In this document: one piece after another, positions 8,844 to 17,679 of the stretch
Layout: each line of letters starts with the position of its first letter
Numbering within the stretch: position 1 is the first letter of the stretch
Source of the DNA: Hyphomicrobiales bacterium
Lineage (GTDB): Bacteria; Pseudomonadota; Alphaproteobacteria; Rhizobiales; Rhizobiaceae
Assembly: GCA_900473045.1 (NCBI GenBank)
Contig: UCKS01000004.1
Location: 87,617 to 151,616 of the forward strand
Reading direction: 5' to 3'
DNA length: 64,000 nt
Translations under genes and position numbers: made by a program
The notes under the pieces: generated by a model
Told to the model about the DNA's origin: nothing
What the model saw: the letters and a program-made list of their open reading frames with translations, nothing else
Databases searched by the model: none

Positions 8844-9980
8844 TCACCCCTCAGTGCCGTCCTTGCTATCGAGCAATTTCGTGCCCATCCCATCCCAATT
8901 GATCTTTGAAACGGCCTGCCTTGCCAGCCGCGCACGGTCTGCGTTGCGTGTGTAGATCTTGGATGTCTTCCCGTCTTTCCAGCCGAACATCGCCTCAAGC
9001 ATATTGTCAGTGGCCTCGTTGTGCGCTTGATCGGTTGCCAACCCCTTGCGCACCGAGTGCGCCGTGCAATGCGGCAATCCTGCCTGGCTGAACCATGCAG
9101 ACACTCTGTTCCCAAGCCCCTTCATGGTGAACGCTTTATCGAACTCTGTCCTGACATAGGTGAGCCCGGTGACGGGGTGCAGCGCCATGACGGCTTCAAG
9201 GATCGGGTGAATGGCAATCTCGATATCCACCGGCGTCCGGTTGCGATTCTTGAATAGCCGTAGCTTGAGAATATCGCCACGCCGATGCTGCGGGCCGATA
9301 ACAGCCAGGTCCGATACGCGGAAGCCGGTAAACATGAGCAGCGACAGAGCGAGGACCGCCTTTGACTTCTGCCCGTGGTGATCGATAAATTGGCCGATCT
9401 CGTCCGGGGTGATGGTGTGGTGCCCGTCACTATAGGCGCGGAAAGGGTCCACCATCCGCGCAATGTTCGGCACGATCGGTTTGCCGTCCTTCTTTGTGTC
9501 GAAGATCTGTCGCAACACCTTTAGCCGTTCATCTGCGGCAAACGGCACCTCTTTCTTGCGATCGCGGAGGACCTCCAAATTCCCCACATCCATTTTTGTT
9601 ACCGGCATATCGGCGAATAGTCGGCCGTCTTTCTCGCTCAACGGCTCCAGCCACATTGCTTCCATGATATTCCGCCGGCGGTCCTGCGTCGTCTTATCGA
9701 GCGTGGTGAAGGCGTTGCTGCGCATGTACTCCATGCACAGCCATCGGAATGTGTTTGGCTTCACGATGAACGATAGCAGCTTGGGTGTATCGGCGCGCTC
9801 TAAGACCGGCTGGGCGGTCTTTCGCGCCCTCCAGTATTCCATCGAGAACTGCTCGCTCTGGATATCATCGGGGAGGCGGCAGATCCGCGCGCCATCGATG
9901 CGCAGATAATAGCGCATCGTGCCGTGACGGCTCCTGTTCTTCTCAACATAGGGCAGATCGATATTGGCCACGTCTGTCAT
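8844..9980 (-). CDS. int: Phage integrase, tyrosine recombinase
   Basis: 378 residues. The catalytic set is visible: Arg221 (FTGFRVSD), His308-x-x-Arg311 (HSVRKG), Trp334 in the His/Trp position, and the nucleophile Tyr343 (KIYTR). The N-terminal 100 residues form the arm/core-binding part. It integrates phage DNA, most likely at tRNA-Cys next door. It is the last gene of the leftward early operon and overlaps the AlpA-like gene by four bases. Confidence 0.95.
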   Translation of the reverse strand: MTDVANIDLPYVEKNRSRHGTMRYYLRIDGARICRLPDDIQSEQFSMEYWRARKTAQPVLERADTPKLLSFIVKPNTFRWLCMEYMRSNAFTTLDKTTQDRRRNIMEAMWLEPLSEKDGRLFADMPVTKMDVGNLEVLRDRKKEVPFAADERLKVLRQIFDTKKDGKPIVPNIARMVDPFRAYSDGHHTITPDEIGQFIDHHGQKSKAVLALSLLMFTGFRVSDLAVIGPQHRRGDILKLRLFKNRNRTPVDIEIAIHPILEAVMALHPVTGLTYVRTEFDKAFTMKGLGNRVSAWFSQAGLPHCTAHSVRKGLATDQAHNEATDNMLEAMFGWKDGKTSKIYTRNADRARLARQAVSKINWDGMGTKLLDSKDGTEG

Positions 9981-10240
9981 GCAGACGCCCGCCAGTCTTC
10001 ACCGTCGTCAGCGTCTTCCCTCTGCTTCGTGATCCCGTCCTCGGGCCACTCATTCATAGCGGCAGCGATCTCGGAGACAAGCCAGACCTTGCGGCTATGC
10101 CATTTCCTCGGCCTCGGAAGAACGCCTTCCGTCACCATCAGATCGACCGTATTCACACTTACACCAATTGCCAGCGCAACTTCGGCCCGGTTCAATCCAA
10201 GGCGCGGCACGCTCCGGCTGATGTCAACGGTTGCGGCCAT
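9977..10240 (-). CDS. AlpA/MerR-type helix-turn-helix protein, probable excisionase
   Basis: 87 residues. Residues 14-45 (LGLNRAEVALAIGVSVNTVDLMVTEG..PRPRK) form a helix-turn-helix of the excisionase-like type. Its stop overlaps the integrase start (ATGA), so it is co-translated with it. By position and fold it is likely the recombination directionality factor; a transcription factor is the alternative. Confidence 0.7.
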   Translation of the reverse strand: MAATVDISRSVPRLGLNRAEVALAIGVSVNTVDLMVTEGVLPRPRKWHSRKVWLVSEIAAAMNEWPEDGITKQREDADDGEDWRASA

Positions 10241-10242
10241 GG

Positions 10243-10692
10243 TTATCCCCGATCTCCTCGTTGTTCATCCACAGTGCCGCGAAGCATGCCCAACGCCCGC
10301 CGATACTTCTCCACTCGCTCGGTCGCCTTGACGTCGGATGGTAGGCAGCGGCTCGGATCGAGGTTGTCGCCGATATCGGCGATCTTGACCGCGCGCGCGA
10401 TCGGGTTCGGCGACAGCCGTCCGATGAAATCGAAATAGTCCTCGTTCTTCCCACGGGTGAGCGCGGCAACAGCCATGACGATCTCTGGCTTGAAGCCGTG
10501 CTGCCAATAGAGGTCATCGCAGGTCCAAGGGCTGTCTTCGACCACATCGTGCAGGACGGCGACAATTCGCTCGTCTTCCGTCTTCGTGGCCAGCATGACC
10601 CGGAGCGGGTGGAGGATATACGGCGCGCCCGCCTTATCCACCTGGCCGGCATGCGCGTCGGTGGCGAGCTTGATTGCGATGTCGAGGTTCAT
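10243..10692 (-). CDS. HD-domain protein, (p)ppGpp hydrolase-like (SpoT/MESH1 type)
   Basis: 149 residues. The Mn-dependent HD phosphohydrolase motifs of SpoT/MESH1 are present in order: AHAGQ (14-17), HP (28-29), HDVVED (48-53) and KIADxxDN (103-110). No synthetase or TGS domain follows, so it is a stand-alone small alarmone-hydrolase-like protein. The family normally breaks down (p)ppGpp; whether this copy acts on ppGpp or another nucleotide is not shown. It lies in the leftward early operon. Confidence 0.8.
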   Translation of the reverse strand: MNLDIAIKLATDAHAGQVDKAGAPYILHPLRVMLATKTEDERIVAVLHDVVEDSPWTCDDLYWQHGFKPEIVMAVAALTRGKNEDYFDFIGRLSPNPIARAVKIADIGDNLDPSRCLPSDVKATERVEKYRRALGMLRGTVDEQRGDRG

Positions 10693-11126
10693 GTCGCTTC
10701 TCCTGTCAGGACAATAACGCCAGTGGCGCTCGACCCAAGAGAGCTAGATGCAATTTCCTTATTTTTAGCATCTTGCGCAGTCGAAAAATTCTTCCAATAT
10801 TCTTCCGATGATGTGGTTTCACTGGGGAGTGAGGACATGTTCGATTTTCTCGATTCTGGAGATATGGAGAAACTGACCCGTGCAATCGATGCGCGCTGTC
10901 GGGACCTGAACATTCGTCCCGACAGTCTTGAGGGGCAGATGGTCGCCAGCCAGCTCTTGGATTTATTCCAGAGCGGTGTGACGGACCAGGAAGAGCTGTG
11001 CGCGCGACCGATCGCGCTCGAAATTGTCCAGCGCAATGCCTGATGGGATTGTGCTGCCAAATTTGCCCGCTGTGAGGGCAAGGGAGTAGCGCCCATGGCG
11101 ACAGATTCGCGTTCTTGCTCGATCAT
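10689..11126 (-). CDS. Doubtful open frame antisense to a small plus-strand gene
   Basis: This 145-residue frame begins inside the HNH stop (ATGA overlap) and ends inside the start of the HD gene (ATGA overlap), exactly as a real member of this tightly packed operon would. However its middle is rich in serine and arginine like an antisense shadow, and the opposite strand (10837-11043) reads as a better protein with its own ribosome binding site. Either the ends are a relic of an older gene, or the fit is chance. Confidence 0.25.
   Translation of the reverse strand: MIEQERESVAMGATPLPSQRANLAAQSHQALRWTISSAIGRAHSSSWSVTPLWNKSKSWLATICPSRLSGRMFRSRQRASIARVSFSISPESRKSNMSSLPSETTSSEEYWKNFSTAQDAKNKEIASSSLGSSATGVIVLTGEAT
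10837..11043 (+). CDS. Small protein of unknown function
   Basis: 68 residues, plus strand inside the otherwise leftward operon. GGGGAGTGAGG precedes the ATG. The sequence is helical and acidic at first (MFDFLDSGDMEKLTRAID) and looks like a normal soluble protein. It has a short AT-rich upstream region that could hold its own promoter, so it may be expressed in the lysogen. Confidence 0.6.
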   Translation: MFDFLDSGDMEKLTRAIDARCRDLNIRPDSLEGQMVASQLLDLFQSGVTDQEELCARPIALEIVQRNA

Positions 11127-11506
11127 GACACGACCTCTCCTGTCCGGCGGTCAACGACGTCGCCGTTCATCAGCTTTTTGAAACGAGGGTTGGACAGGCT
11201 CGATTTCGGCTTCTCAATGCCGCGGTGCTTCTTCCGGGTCCGATTGCACTTGGCGCGGACCTTGGCCTCGGTGGCGGTCTTCCGCTTGTGGGCTTCGGAC
11301 GTCACAGCCTGGAGATTGCTTTCCGAGTTCGAGCCGCCGAGCCAGAGCGGAACGATGTGATCGTATTGGACCACAGCATCAGAGCCGAGGGCGGCGCCTG
11401 ACAGGGCGCAGACGTTGCGCTGCCTGTCGCGGATTCGATCTTTGACGCGCGCCGGCGGGGGAGTGTCGTCGGTCCGGCCGTGCCATTCTTCCACTGTGCG
11501 GGCCAT
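11123..11506 (-). CDS. HNH endonuclease-type protein
   Basis: 127 residues. The HNH signature reads YDHIVP at 48-53 (Asp49-His50), Asn64 (SESNLQAV) and His73 (SEAHKRKT). A single Cys33 sits where zinc-binding pairs occur in other members. Start overlaps the previous stop (TAATG). It sits far from the terminase, in the recombination/early operon, so a packaging role is not implied. Confidence 0.75.
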   Translation of the reverse strand: MARTVEEWHGRTDDTPPPARVKDRIRDRQRNVCALSGAALGSDAVVQYDHIVPLWLGGSNSESNLQAVTSEAHKRKTATEAKVRAKCNRTRKKHRGIEKPKSSLSNPRFKKLMNGDVVDRRTGEVVS

Positions 11507-11922
11507 TAGATAGCCCTCCGGTATGCCAGAGTGAACGGCAGACGGCTCGACAGCACCCACATATGATACATGTCGGCCTCGTCGATCAGCTCCGATGATG
11601 GCGGCATGACCTGAACGGCGGTAGCCTCAGCGCCGCAGATTTCGTTCTTGATGCGCTGCATATCGCGCCACGGCGGCTCAAGGTTCGATGCCGTGCGAAT
11701 GGCAAGGTGGATCACTCCATTGCCCTCATCGTCAAGGAACGGCCGGATCAGAACGACATAGAGGTTATTGGCCCATGTCTCGCGGACCTCTTGGCACCAA
11801 CCGCCGATGCGGCTGCCGGGGATGCCAGCGGGGAGAGGAGACTTGCGCCATTCTCCCCAATGACCTCGAAGGCCGCGACGCTGGAAGGATTTTGCGGCTT
11901 GGCGCTGTTGACGGCTGCTCAT
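11506..11922 (-). CDS. DUF7694-like phage protein
   Basis: 138 residues. It matches a family of phage proteins whose members carry a WRDMQRIKNEI-type segment followed by a YHMW segment near the end (ADMYHMWVLSSRLPFTL). Function unknown. It overlaps both neighbours, by one base downstream (TAATG) and four bases upstream. Confidence 0.6.
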   Translation of the reverse strand: MSSRQQRQAAKSFQRRGLRGHWGEWRKSPLPAGIPGSRIGGWCQEVRETWANNLYVVLIRPFLDDEGNGVIHLAIRTASNLEPPWRDMQRIKNEICGAEATAVQVMPPSSELIDEADMYHMWVLSSRLPFTLAYRRAI

Positions 11923-12656
11923 GCTGCCACCTTCGCGATCTGGTCAATGTTCCCGTGCTGGACCGAGAAGGTGTAGGCCGTGACCCATGGATTGGCTTCC
12001 CATGCGCCTTTACCGTTGATGCGGTCCCAGAGTCGGGCATACTGATCGACGTAGGCATCCCCGCAACCAACCTCAGTGCATTGCCATCCACCGTCAGGGC
12101 CTGAATTGATCCATCCCACGTCATTGCAGGCAGGGCACGGTGGGCAACCTTCAGCTTCGGCATCATAAGGGCTGATATCCTGCAGCCGCTCCACCTTCAC
12201 GCCGGTGACGGTTAACGTGAGGCGCGATGCCCAGCGAGGCATGTGCATGGCACGGCGATCTTTTCCTGCAAGCTCTCGGTCGCCGTCAGCTAGATATTCA
12301 ATCGCCGTCGTCTTGGGGTCGAACTCTCGTGGCTTCAACGGGCGGCCAAGTTCTTCCGCTGCCCAGTCCAAGCCATAGGTCGTGCGCCATGCTTCCCGAA
12401 CATACAGACGGTCGCCCACGCTTATACGCGGCTCAAAGATTTCTCCGAGGATGGCATCCCCACCGACAGCATCGGCGTTGAATCGGAATGCTTTTGGCCA
12501 TTGGTCATTCGCTGGGATGACGGTCAATTCAATATCGCCATCGAAATATCCACTTTCGAATGGCTGCGGCTTCATGACCCGCCGCGTCTGCGTCTTCGTC
12601 CCGGCGAGCAAGGCGCGAACCATCGGCGCCGAAAACAGGATAGGTCTGTCAGCCAT
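11919..12656 (-). CDS. ASCH-like phage protein
   Basis: 245 residues, start set by GGAGGA and by overlap with the previous stop (TAATG). The N-terminus (RPILFSAPMVRALLAGTKTQ) resembles the ASCH-type phage proteins that begin with a GxKTQTRR segment. A CPxC/CTxxGC cluster about residues 190-220 may bind zinc. Function not established. Confidence 0.6.
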   Translation of the reverse strand: MADRPILFSAPMVRALLAGTKTQTRRVMKPQPFESGYFDGDIELTVIPANDQWPKAFRFNADAVGGDAILGEIFEPRISVGDRLYVREAWRTTYGLDWAAEELGRPLKPREFDPKTTAIEYLADGDRELAGKDRRAMHMPRWASRLTLTVTGVKVERLQDISPYDAEAEGCPPCPACNDVGWINSGPDGGWQCTEVGCGDAYVDQYARLWDRINGKGAWEANPWVTAYTFSVQHGNIDQIAKVAA

Positions 12657-12856
12657 TACTTGCTCCTCCGAACGCCAAGCGCTTCGTGAATGTCCTGGTA
12701 GTTTTCGGCTATGATCGGCTTTGTCGGCTTGTGCTGGCGACGGAGCGTGGCGATCTTCTGCTTTCGCTCGGCGACGGCGGGCAGGGCTCGGGCCAGCTTC
12801 CGTGCCTCGATGCGACCTTTCCACCAGTCGCAGATTTGTCGGACGATCCGGTTCAT
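12656..12856 (-). CDS. Small basic phage protein
   Basis: 66 residues, rich in Arg/Lys, helical. The start overlaps the preceding gene's stop by four bases. No motif recognised. Confidence 0.55.
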   Translation of the reverse strand: MNRIVRQICDWWKGRIEARKLARALPAVAERKQKIATLRRQHKPTKPIIAENYQDIHEALGVRRSK

Positions 12857-13512
12857 GATGACGCCTCCGCGAGGTATTCCCTTGCAGCGGCGACCTCGGC
12901 TTCGTACCGAGCTCGGTCGATAACCACGATCCTCTGAGTGTCGATGAAGTAGCTGGTGAGCTTGCTCTGCTTGGCGGACCATGCCGCCCAGAAGTCCCAG
13001 AGTTCCTTTTGATCAACCAGCCAATCACGGGCGTCTTCGTGGTGATTGTCGGAGAGATAGTTGTCGATCACGTCCTCGAGGTCGAAATCGAAACCATCTT
13101 CACGGCAGCAAAACGCCCATGCCGGTAGCTGGGCCGGAATATCGTCAATCGGAACGCCAGCCCAAGCTAGGTTGTCGCCATGCTTTTCGAGAAGCTCGGC
13201 CACATCAGCGGCGTAGTCGTCTTCATCGCCGGTTGTCGTCACCCATCCCGTGTAGTTCTCGACCACCTCGGCTCGTACGAGACGAGACGCCTCTATGCGC
13301 TTGCGTGAGTTTTCTTTGTACTCGGGCGTGTCCATTTCCATGGACTTGAGCGCCCATTCTTCTGAATTGAAGACGCGCTTGCCGTCGCCGGTGGCCCACA
13401 GGTTCGGATTTTTGGTATCCCGCTTCAGGCGCAACGGGACTGGCTTGGTCACATCGTGCTTGCAGGTGACCTTTACGGTGATGAACTGGCAGTTGGCTTG
13501 GATCTCGGTCAT
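12853..13512 (-). CDS. Phage protein of unknown function
   Basis: 219 residues, acidic in the second half, with no recognised motif. It overlaps neighbours by four bases on both sides, so it is a solid member of the leftward operon. Confidence 0.6.
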   Translation of the reverse strand: MTEIQANCQFITVKVTCKHDVTKPVPLRLKRDTKNPNLWATGDGKRVFNSEEWALKSMEMDTPEYKENSRKRIEASRLVRAEVVENYTGWVTTTGDEDDYAADVAELLEKHGDNLAWAGVPIDDIPAQLPAWAFCCREDGFDFDLEDVIDNYLSDNHHEDARDWLVDQKELWDFWAAWSAKQSKLTSYFIDTQRIVVIDRARYEAEVAAAREYLAEASS

Positions 13513-13931
13513 ACCGCCCTCACTCGTGCGTGCTTGGCAAAATCAATGAAACGGAGGTCGTTCCAGCAATCGGATATCTCCAGCCACCACGAATACTTCG
13601 CAGCGCTACGGGACTGGGCCGGGACGATCTTGGTGTAGCCATCGAACGATACGACGAACGCCTTCCAAGGATTCTCGATGGTCTTAAGATGATCGACCAG
13701 AGCGTGCCTGCCGAGATCGGTGACGCTGAAGAAGGCCATGTCGTCGCGTTGGCCCGTCTTCTTCCAGTTCGGAGAAGCCGTGAAGGCCCGGGCTTGGGGG
13801 CCATTCGCGTCGGTGGCGAAATAGTTCCGGTATGATTCCCGAAGAGGAAAGATCGGCCGGCCAAGGGCATGATCGATATGATCCATGGTCTTGTCCTTTA
13901 GGGATCGGTTTACGCTTGGGTTCTCGCTCAT
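13509..13931 (-). CDS. Phage protein of unknown function
   Basis: 140 residues if started at the ATG overlapping the upstream stop (ATGA). An internal ATG at 13886 preceded by AAAGGAC would give 125 residues. Mixed alpha/beta composition, no motif recognised. Confidence 0.55.
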   Translation of the reverse strand: MSENPSVNRSLKDKTMDHIDHALGRPIFPLRESYRNYFATDANGPQARAFTASPNWKKTGQRDDMAFFSVTDLGRHALVDHLKTIENPWKAFVVSFDGYTKIVPAQSRSAAKYSWWLEISDCWNDLRFIDFAKHARVRAV

Positions 13932-14431
13932 GACGCCCTCCGCTCTGCCTGCCGGTCGGAACCGACGAGCGCATGGCACCAGTTCAAAACTGCCTCTTTG
14001 CTTTCCTCAAATGTCTTCTTGTCCATGGATTTCATGTCCTGGCTGAGAGCATGGTGGACCGTGACGATGCAGCCTTCACGCTCGACGATCTGATAGGTGT
14101 CGTAGGGACGGACGGCTGCTTCCAGCCGCTCCGCCTCTTCCGGCGTCTTGCAGTAGTGATGGGTGGTGGACCGGTAGCCCGTCCTGATCAGGGCATGCTT
14201 GCGAAAGTGGTCCTCGCTCGGCATGGCCTCGGCCATATATTCCGGCAGGCTCTGAAAAAGATCATGCAACTCAGCGAAGTAATGCGCGTGACTGGCAAGG
14301 CTGCGCTGGTGGACCTCGTCCATGACGTAGCCCTGACCAACGATGAATCGTTGGTCACACTTCCCGGCCCAGAATTTGTTGGCGGGCCGGAAGGCCTCGC
14401 CATCCCAGAAAAGGTTGATCGGGCTTGTCAT
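13928..14431 (-). CDS. Phage protein of unknown function
   Basis: 167 residues. A central HALIRTGYRSTTHHY segment and a helical C-terminus are visible, but I do not recognise the family. It overlaps the next gene by four bases and follows the YqaJ exonuclease gene. Confidence 0.6.
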   Translation of the reverse strand: MTSPINLFWDGEAFRPANKFWAGKCDQRFIVGQGYVMDEVHQRSLASHAHYFAELHDLFQSLPEYMAEAMPSEDHFRKHALIRTGYRSTTHHYCKTPEEAERLEAAVRPYDTYQIVEREGCIVTVHHALSQDMKSMDKKTFEESKEAVLNWCHALVGSDRQAERRAS

Positions 14432-14434
14432 GGC

Positions 14435-15109
14435 TTAGCCCGCCGTCAACGGATGTTGACGTAGAGCCGCGACATCGTTCTCGCTCACAGATTCCGGTGG
14501 TGTGCCGTAGCGGCGAACCTTTTCAACGATCTCGGCCAGTTCCTCGTTGAACTGCTTCACGGCGGATGCCATCTTCACGATGTAGGGGCTATCCCTATAT
14601 GCACGCTTCACGAAGAGCGGCATCTTTGGCCAGTAGACAACAATGTCGATCCACTCGCGTTCGGCCACCCAGAGCGCACCCTGGCACTGTGCTTTATGTT
14701 CGGGCGGGACTTCGTCACGCATCAAGCTTTTGATCAGCAATCGGGGCAATTTCGACTTAGCCTCGAACATTCCGCTATCGCCGATAAGCCCATCAGGGCT
14801 CGCGCCCTTGTCGCCGTTCCGAATGAAACCCGTTAGCTGAATTTCAGCGTCAGTGATAAAAGAGTACATCTCACGCGCTTTTGGCTCGTGGACGTGACCA
14901 CGTTCCATGTGCGCGTTCGAGTAGCTTTCGGTCGGCTCCCCGGTGATGATTTCCCCGGCAAGGTCATAAAGATAATCTTCGCGGGTTTTGCTCTCGCCAC
15001 CGCCACGGCCGGAAGCCATGACGGTGTGAAATTTGGAAGCTGTGGGAATTCCGGATCTGCAAGCGTACCATTCGGGCGAATTCTGTTCGCAATCGAAAAT
15101 CTGAATCAT
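14435..15109 (-). CDS. YqaJ-like (lambda Exo family) recombination exonuclease
   Basis: 224 residues. The family signature SPEWYACRSGIPTASKF is at 11-27 and the metal-binding core GASPDG...FEAKS supplies Asp106, Glu116 and Lys118. Such 5'-3' exonucleases generate single strands for an annealing protein. It overlaps the ERF gene by four bases, giving the standard two-part phage recombination module. Confidence 0.9.
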   Translation of the reverse strand: MIQIFDCEQNSPEWYACRSGIPTASKFHTVMASGRGGGESKTREDYLYDLAGEIITGEPTESYSNAHMERGHVHEPKAREMYSFITDAEIQLTGFIRNGDKGASPDGLIGDSGMFEAKSKLPRLLIKSLMRDEVPPEHKAQCQGALWVAEREWIDIVVYWPKMPLFVKRAYRDSPYIVKMASAVKQFNEELAEIVEKVRRYGTPPESVSENDVAALRQHPLTAG

Positions 15110-15906
15110 CGGCCCTGCCTCTCGTGGAGGCGGCGCTTGAGCATGGTCATGGCGCTGTCAAAATCTGCGGCCGGCATGTCGGGCAGACGCTCAATCTTTC
15201 CCATCGAACATACGCGAGTTTCGTCCGCTTCCGCGGCTTCGATCATCTCGCGAAGCTCGATAAGCTGATCCTCCGAGATTGTATCAACCTCTGGCTTGGA
15301 CTGATTGCCGTCGCGATCGTCCATGAAGGCAAGATCAAGAGCGCTAGCTTTGAGATACCTCCGGGCATAGGTCTGGGTACTGCCCTTGGCTTGGATGGCT
15401 GTCTTGTTGACCTTGCCGCCTGATCCGGTGGCATCCAGCGGGAAATCGTCCTCATAGGTCTTCTCATGTCCGCCGGAATGACCAATCGTCAGGCGCATAC
15501 GGATATGCCCGGCGACATCGCAAGGGACGGGCGCGGATGTGGTTGAAAACCCGTTCTTGGTCAGGATCGGCGTGACGATGCGCTCGATATCCGCAAGGTC
15601 CGCGTATTTCGATTTTGTATGCTCGTTGTCGTTTGTGCGGAAGATTGGCCCGATTTCGGACTGAACGGCAGAAAAGGCAGCAAGCCATTCGCGGCGGGCA
15701 GCGTCTTCTCTGTCTTCACGGTCGATACGACGAAGTCTGTCTTCCTCATCGGCCCTCATCTTGAGGAGCGCCGACATCTTCTCAACGTCAAAGTCGGGGT
15801 TGACCGCTACCCGCTCAATGACACCGAGAAGGCCGGTTGTGTGCGGAACGGGGCCATCGTACCGGCTGACTTCTGCATCTTCCCTTACTGCTGCAATCTG
15901 GTTCAT
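15106..15906 (-). CDS. erf: ERF-family single-strand annealing protein
   Basis: 266 residues. The conserved ERF core is seen as SKYADLADIERIVTPILTKNGFS and, after a loop, GSTQTYARRYLKASAL. ERF proteins anneal complementary single strands during phage recombination or circularisation. Works with the adjacent YqaJ-type nuclease. Confidence 0.9.
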   Translation of the reverse strand: MNQIAAVREDAEVSRYDGPVPHTTGLLGVIERVAVNPDFDVEKMSALLKMRADEEDRLRRIDREDREDAARREWLAAFSAVQSEIGPIFRTNDNEHTKSKYADLADIERIVTPILTKNGFSTTSAPVPCDVAGHIRMRLTIGHSGGHEKTYEDDFPLDATGSGGKVNKTAIQAKGSTQTYARRYLKASALDLAFMDDRDGNQSKPEVDTISEDQLIELREMIEAAEADETRVCSMGKIERLPDMPAADFDSAMTMLKRRLHERQGR

Positions 15907-15908
15907 GG

Positions 15909-17123
15909 TTACATCCTCACGGTGGTGTGCGGAATTTTTCCTTCGATGAGGGATTCCGCGATGGCTTCGGGAGTTGCGCGGCCGGACATGGTGCGCAGGG
16001 CGTCGGCAATGTCGGTGGCTATCTTGGCGCGGTGGGTTGCGTCGGCTTCCCGCTTGGCACGGGCAGATTCTTCAGCCTTGCGGTCGCTTTCGATCTTGTC
16101 GCGTTCCGCCTGTGCAGCCGCTTCGAGTTCGACCTTGTGTCGCGCCTCGTCATCAGCCTTCTGTTTGGCAGCGGCTTCCTTCGCTGCAGCTTCCGCTTGT
16201 TCGGCGGACGCCTTGCGGTCTTCCTCAGCCCTTGCGGCATCGGCAGCCGCCTGTTGTTGCATCGACAGGGTGACGCTGCGGAGCGCGGTTTCCCGCAGGA
16301 TGTGGAGCTCTTCGGCGTAGGCACCGAGCTCGTCGATCAGGGGCGGAAGCTTGCGGTCCAGTTCGTAAATCAGGATGCCGTACGGCTGCGGTTCGCCGCC
16401 GATGAAGCCCTTTTCGACTTCGCCGATATACTGCCTTGCCTTGACGGCGCGCTCGCGCAGCTTGGCAGCGGCTTCCTCTGTCTCGCGCCGTTGGCGATCC
16501 TCTTCCTCTTTCGCTGCCTTAAGAGCGCGAAGCTCTTCCAGTTCGAGGGCGTCGGTTTCCCGCTGCTCGGCAATCACGAGGTTCTGACGTAGGGCGTTGA
16601 GAACCCGATCCTTGGCGATCCGGGCCTCGTCCTGATATTCCTCCCAATCCTCGCCGATATCGGTAGCTTCGATCTCAGCCAATACCGATTTGATCTGTTC
16701 GGACGGGCAGTGGGCATCGGCGCGGCCAGCGTCAAGGGCGGAGAAGCGCACCTTCAACGCTTCGATGCGAGCGGTCTCAGCCGCTTCCCAATCGTTCAGC
16801 GGCTTGCGCACTTCGTCTCGGAGCGCGTCCAGCTTTGCTTCAATCGTATTGCAGGCGGCATTGACCTTCTTCGTCTGGTCTCGCCAGCCTTCGGTCAGCT
16901 TCTTGCCCTGAGCAATCAGCGCTGTCTTGGTGCGGGCGACCTTATAGGCGGTCGATGCAATCGCATCCCGGCCGCCTTTCGTGGTCAGGTCCGGAATGTG
17001 TTTGTCTACGGCTTCTTTGACCTGGCTGTAGAGCTTTTCAAACTCTGCATCGTCGGTGAAGGTCGCGGCCGTCATGGTGGCTGGCAGCTTGATAATCAGG
17101 TCGGTGGATACTTCGGTGCTCAT
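15909..17123 (-). CDS. Coiled-coil phage protein beside the recombination genes
   Basis: 404 residues. From about residue 200 to 370 it is a long Ala/Glu/Lys/Arg-rich coiled coil. The N-terminal 130 residues (AYKVARTKTALIAQGKKL) resemble proteins often found next to phage recombinases. Function unknown; a structural partner of recombination or replication proteins is possible. The start has a GAGGAACC-type site upstream. Confidence 0.65.
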   Translation of the reverse strand: MSTEVSTDLIIKLPATMTAATFTDDAEFEKLYSQVKEAVDKHIPDLTTKGGRDAIASTAYKVARTKTALIAQGKKLTEGWRDQTKKVNAACNTIEAKLDALRDEVRKPLNDWEAAETARIEALKVRFSALDAGRADAHCPSEQIKSVLAEIEATDIGEDWEEYQDEARIAKDRVLNALRQNLVIAEQRETDALELEELRALKAAKEEEDRQRRETEEAAAKLRERAVKARQYIGEVEKGFIGGEPQPYGILIYELDRKLPPLIDELGAYAEELHILRETALRSVTLSMQQQAAADAARAEEDRKASAEQAEAAAKEAAAKQKADDEARHKVELEAAAQAERDKIESDRKAEESARAKREADATHRAKIATDIADALRTMSGRATPEAIAESLIEGKIPHTTVRM

Positions 17124-17133
17124 GTCGGGTTCC

Positions 17134-17274
17134 TCAAAGCGGGACTGCGACGGCCAAGCCGAGCGCAAAGAAGATCGTGGCGGCGATGGCCAGCCAGTTG
17201 TTCGGATCGCGAGGGCTGATTACCGACGGCGTGAGCGGGATAAAGGGGCGGATGATCGGATCCGGACGGGTCAT
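17134..17274 (-). CDS. Small single-pass membrane protein
   Basis: 46 residues. A proline-rich N-terminus is followed by one hydrophobic helix (WLAIAATIFFALGLAVAV). It overlaps the upstream gene's stop (ATGA). The tight overlap supports it as a real gene. Confidence 0.55.
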   Translation of the reverse strand: MTRPDPIIRPFIPLTPSVISPRDPNNWLAIAATIFFALGLAVAVPL

Positions 17275-17453
17275 GCTTCACCGCCGATGGTGCGACGGAT
17301 CGGTCGGCACATGACCTTTTCCTGCAGCCGGTGAATGCCGTGACGGAACTCGGTAACGTCGTCGTTATGCTCTCTCGGCAGTTCAACGAACGCGTTCCAA
17401 GCCTCCACAAGACGGTCGACCACACGGCGTTCAGCTGGTGTGAGCTTGTCCAT
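17271..17453 (-). CDS. Small phage protein
   Basis: 60 residues, start overlapping the previous stop by one base (TGATG). Helical, with LTPAERRVVDRLVEAWNAF resembling small proteins seen in other rhizobial prophages. Function unknown. Confidence 0.6.
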   Translation of the reverse strand: MDKLTPAERRVVDRLVEAWNAFVELPREHNDDVTEFRHGIHRLQEKVMCRPIRRTIGGEA

Positions 17454-17674
17454 CAAACACCTGCCTTCCGGGCGACGATCATTGCGTCGGCCATGGTGTA
17501 GGCCATAGTGGCAATCTCGTTGATGCTGCGAGAGCCCCAATCGGCATAGTGTCCGGCAAGCGCCTGACCAGCGAACCAATCGCGCATCGTCATTCCGCTT
17601 TCCGAGTGCCAGCCTGCCTTTTCATCGGAGGGGCTTGGGAACGCGTAGCCGCCATCTTCAATCTTGGTAGTCAT
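17453..17674 (-). CDS. Small phage protein with MRDWFAGQAL motif
   Basis: 73 residues. The GMTMRDWFAGQAL segment followed by a YTMADAM helix is a pattern widely seen in small early phage proteins. Function unknown. Confidence 0.65.
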   Translation of the reverse strand: MTTKIEDGGYAFPSPSDEKAGWHSESGMTMRDWFAGQALAGHYADWGSRSINEIATMAYTMADAMIVARKAGV

Positions 17675-17679
17675 CGGCG

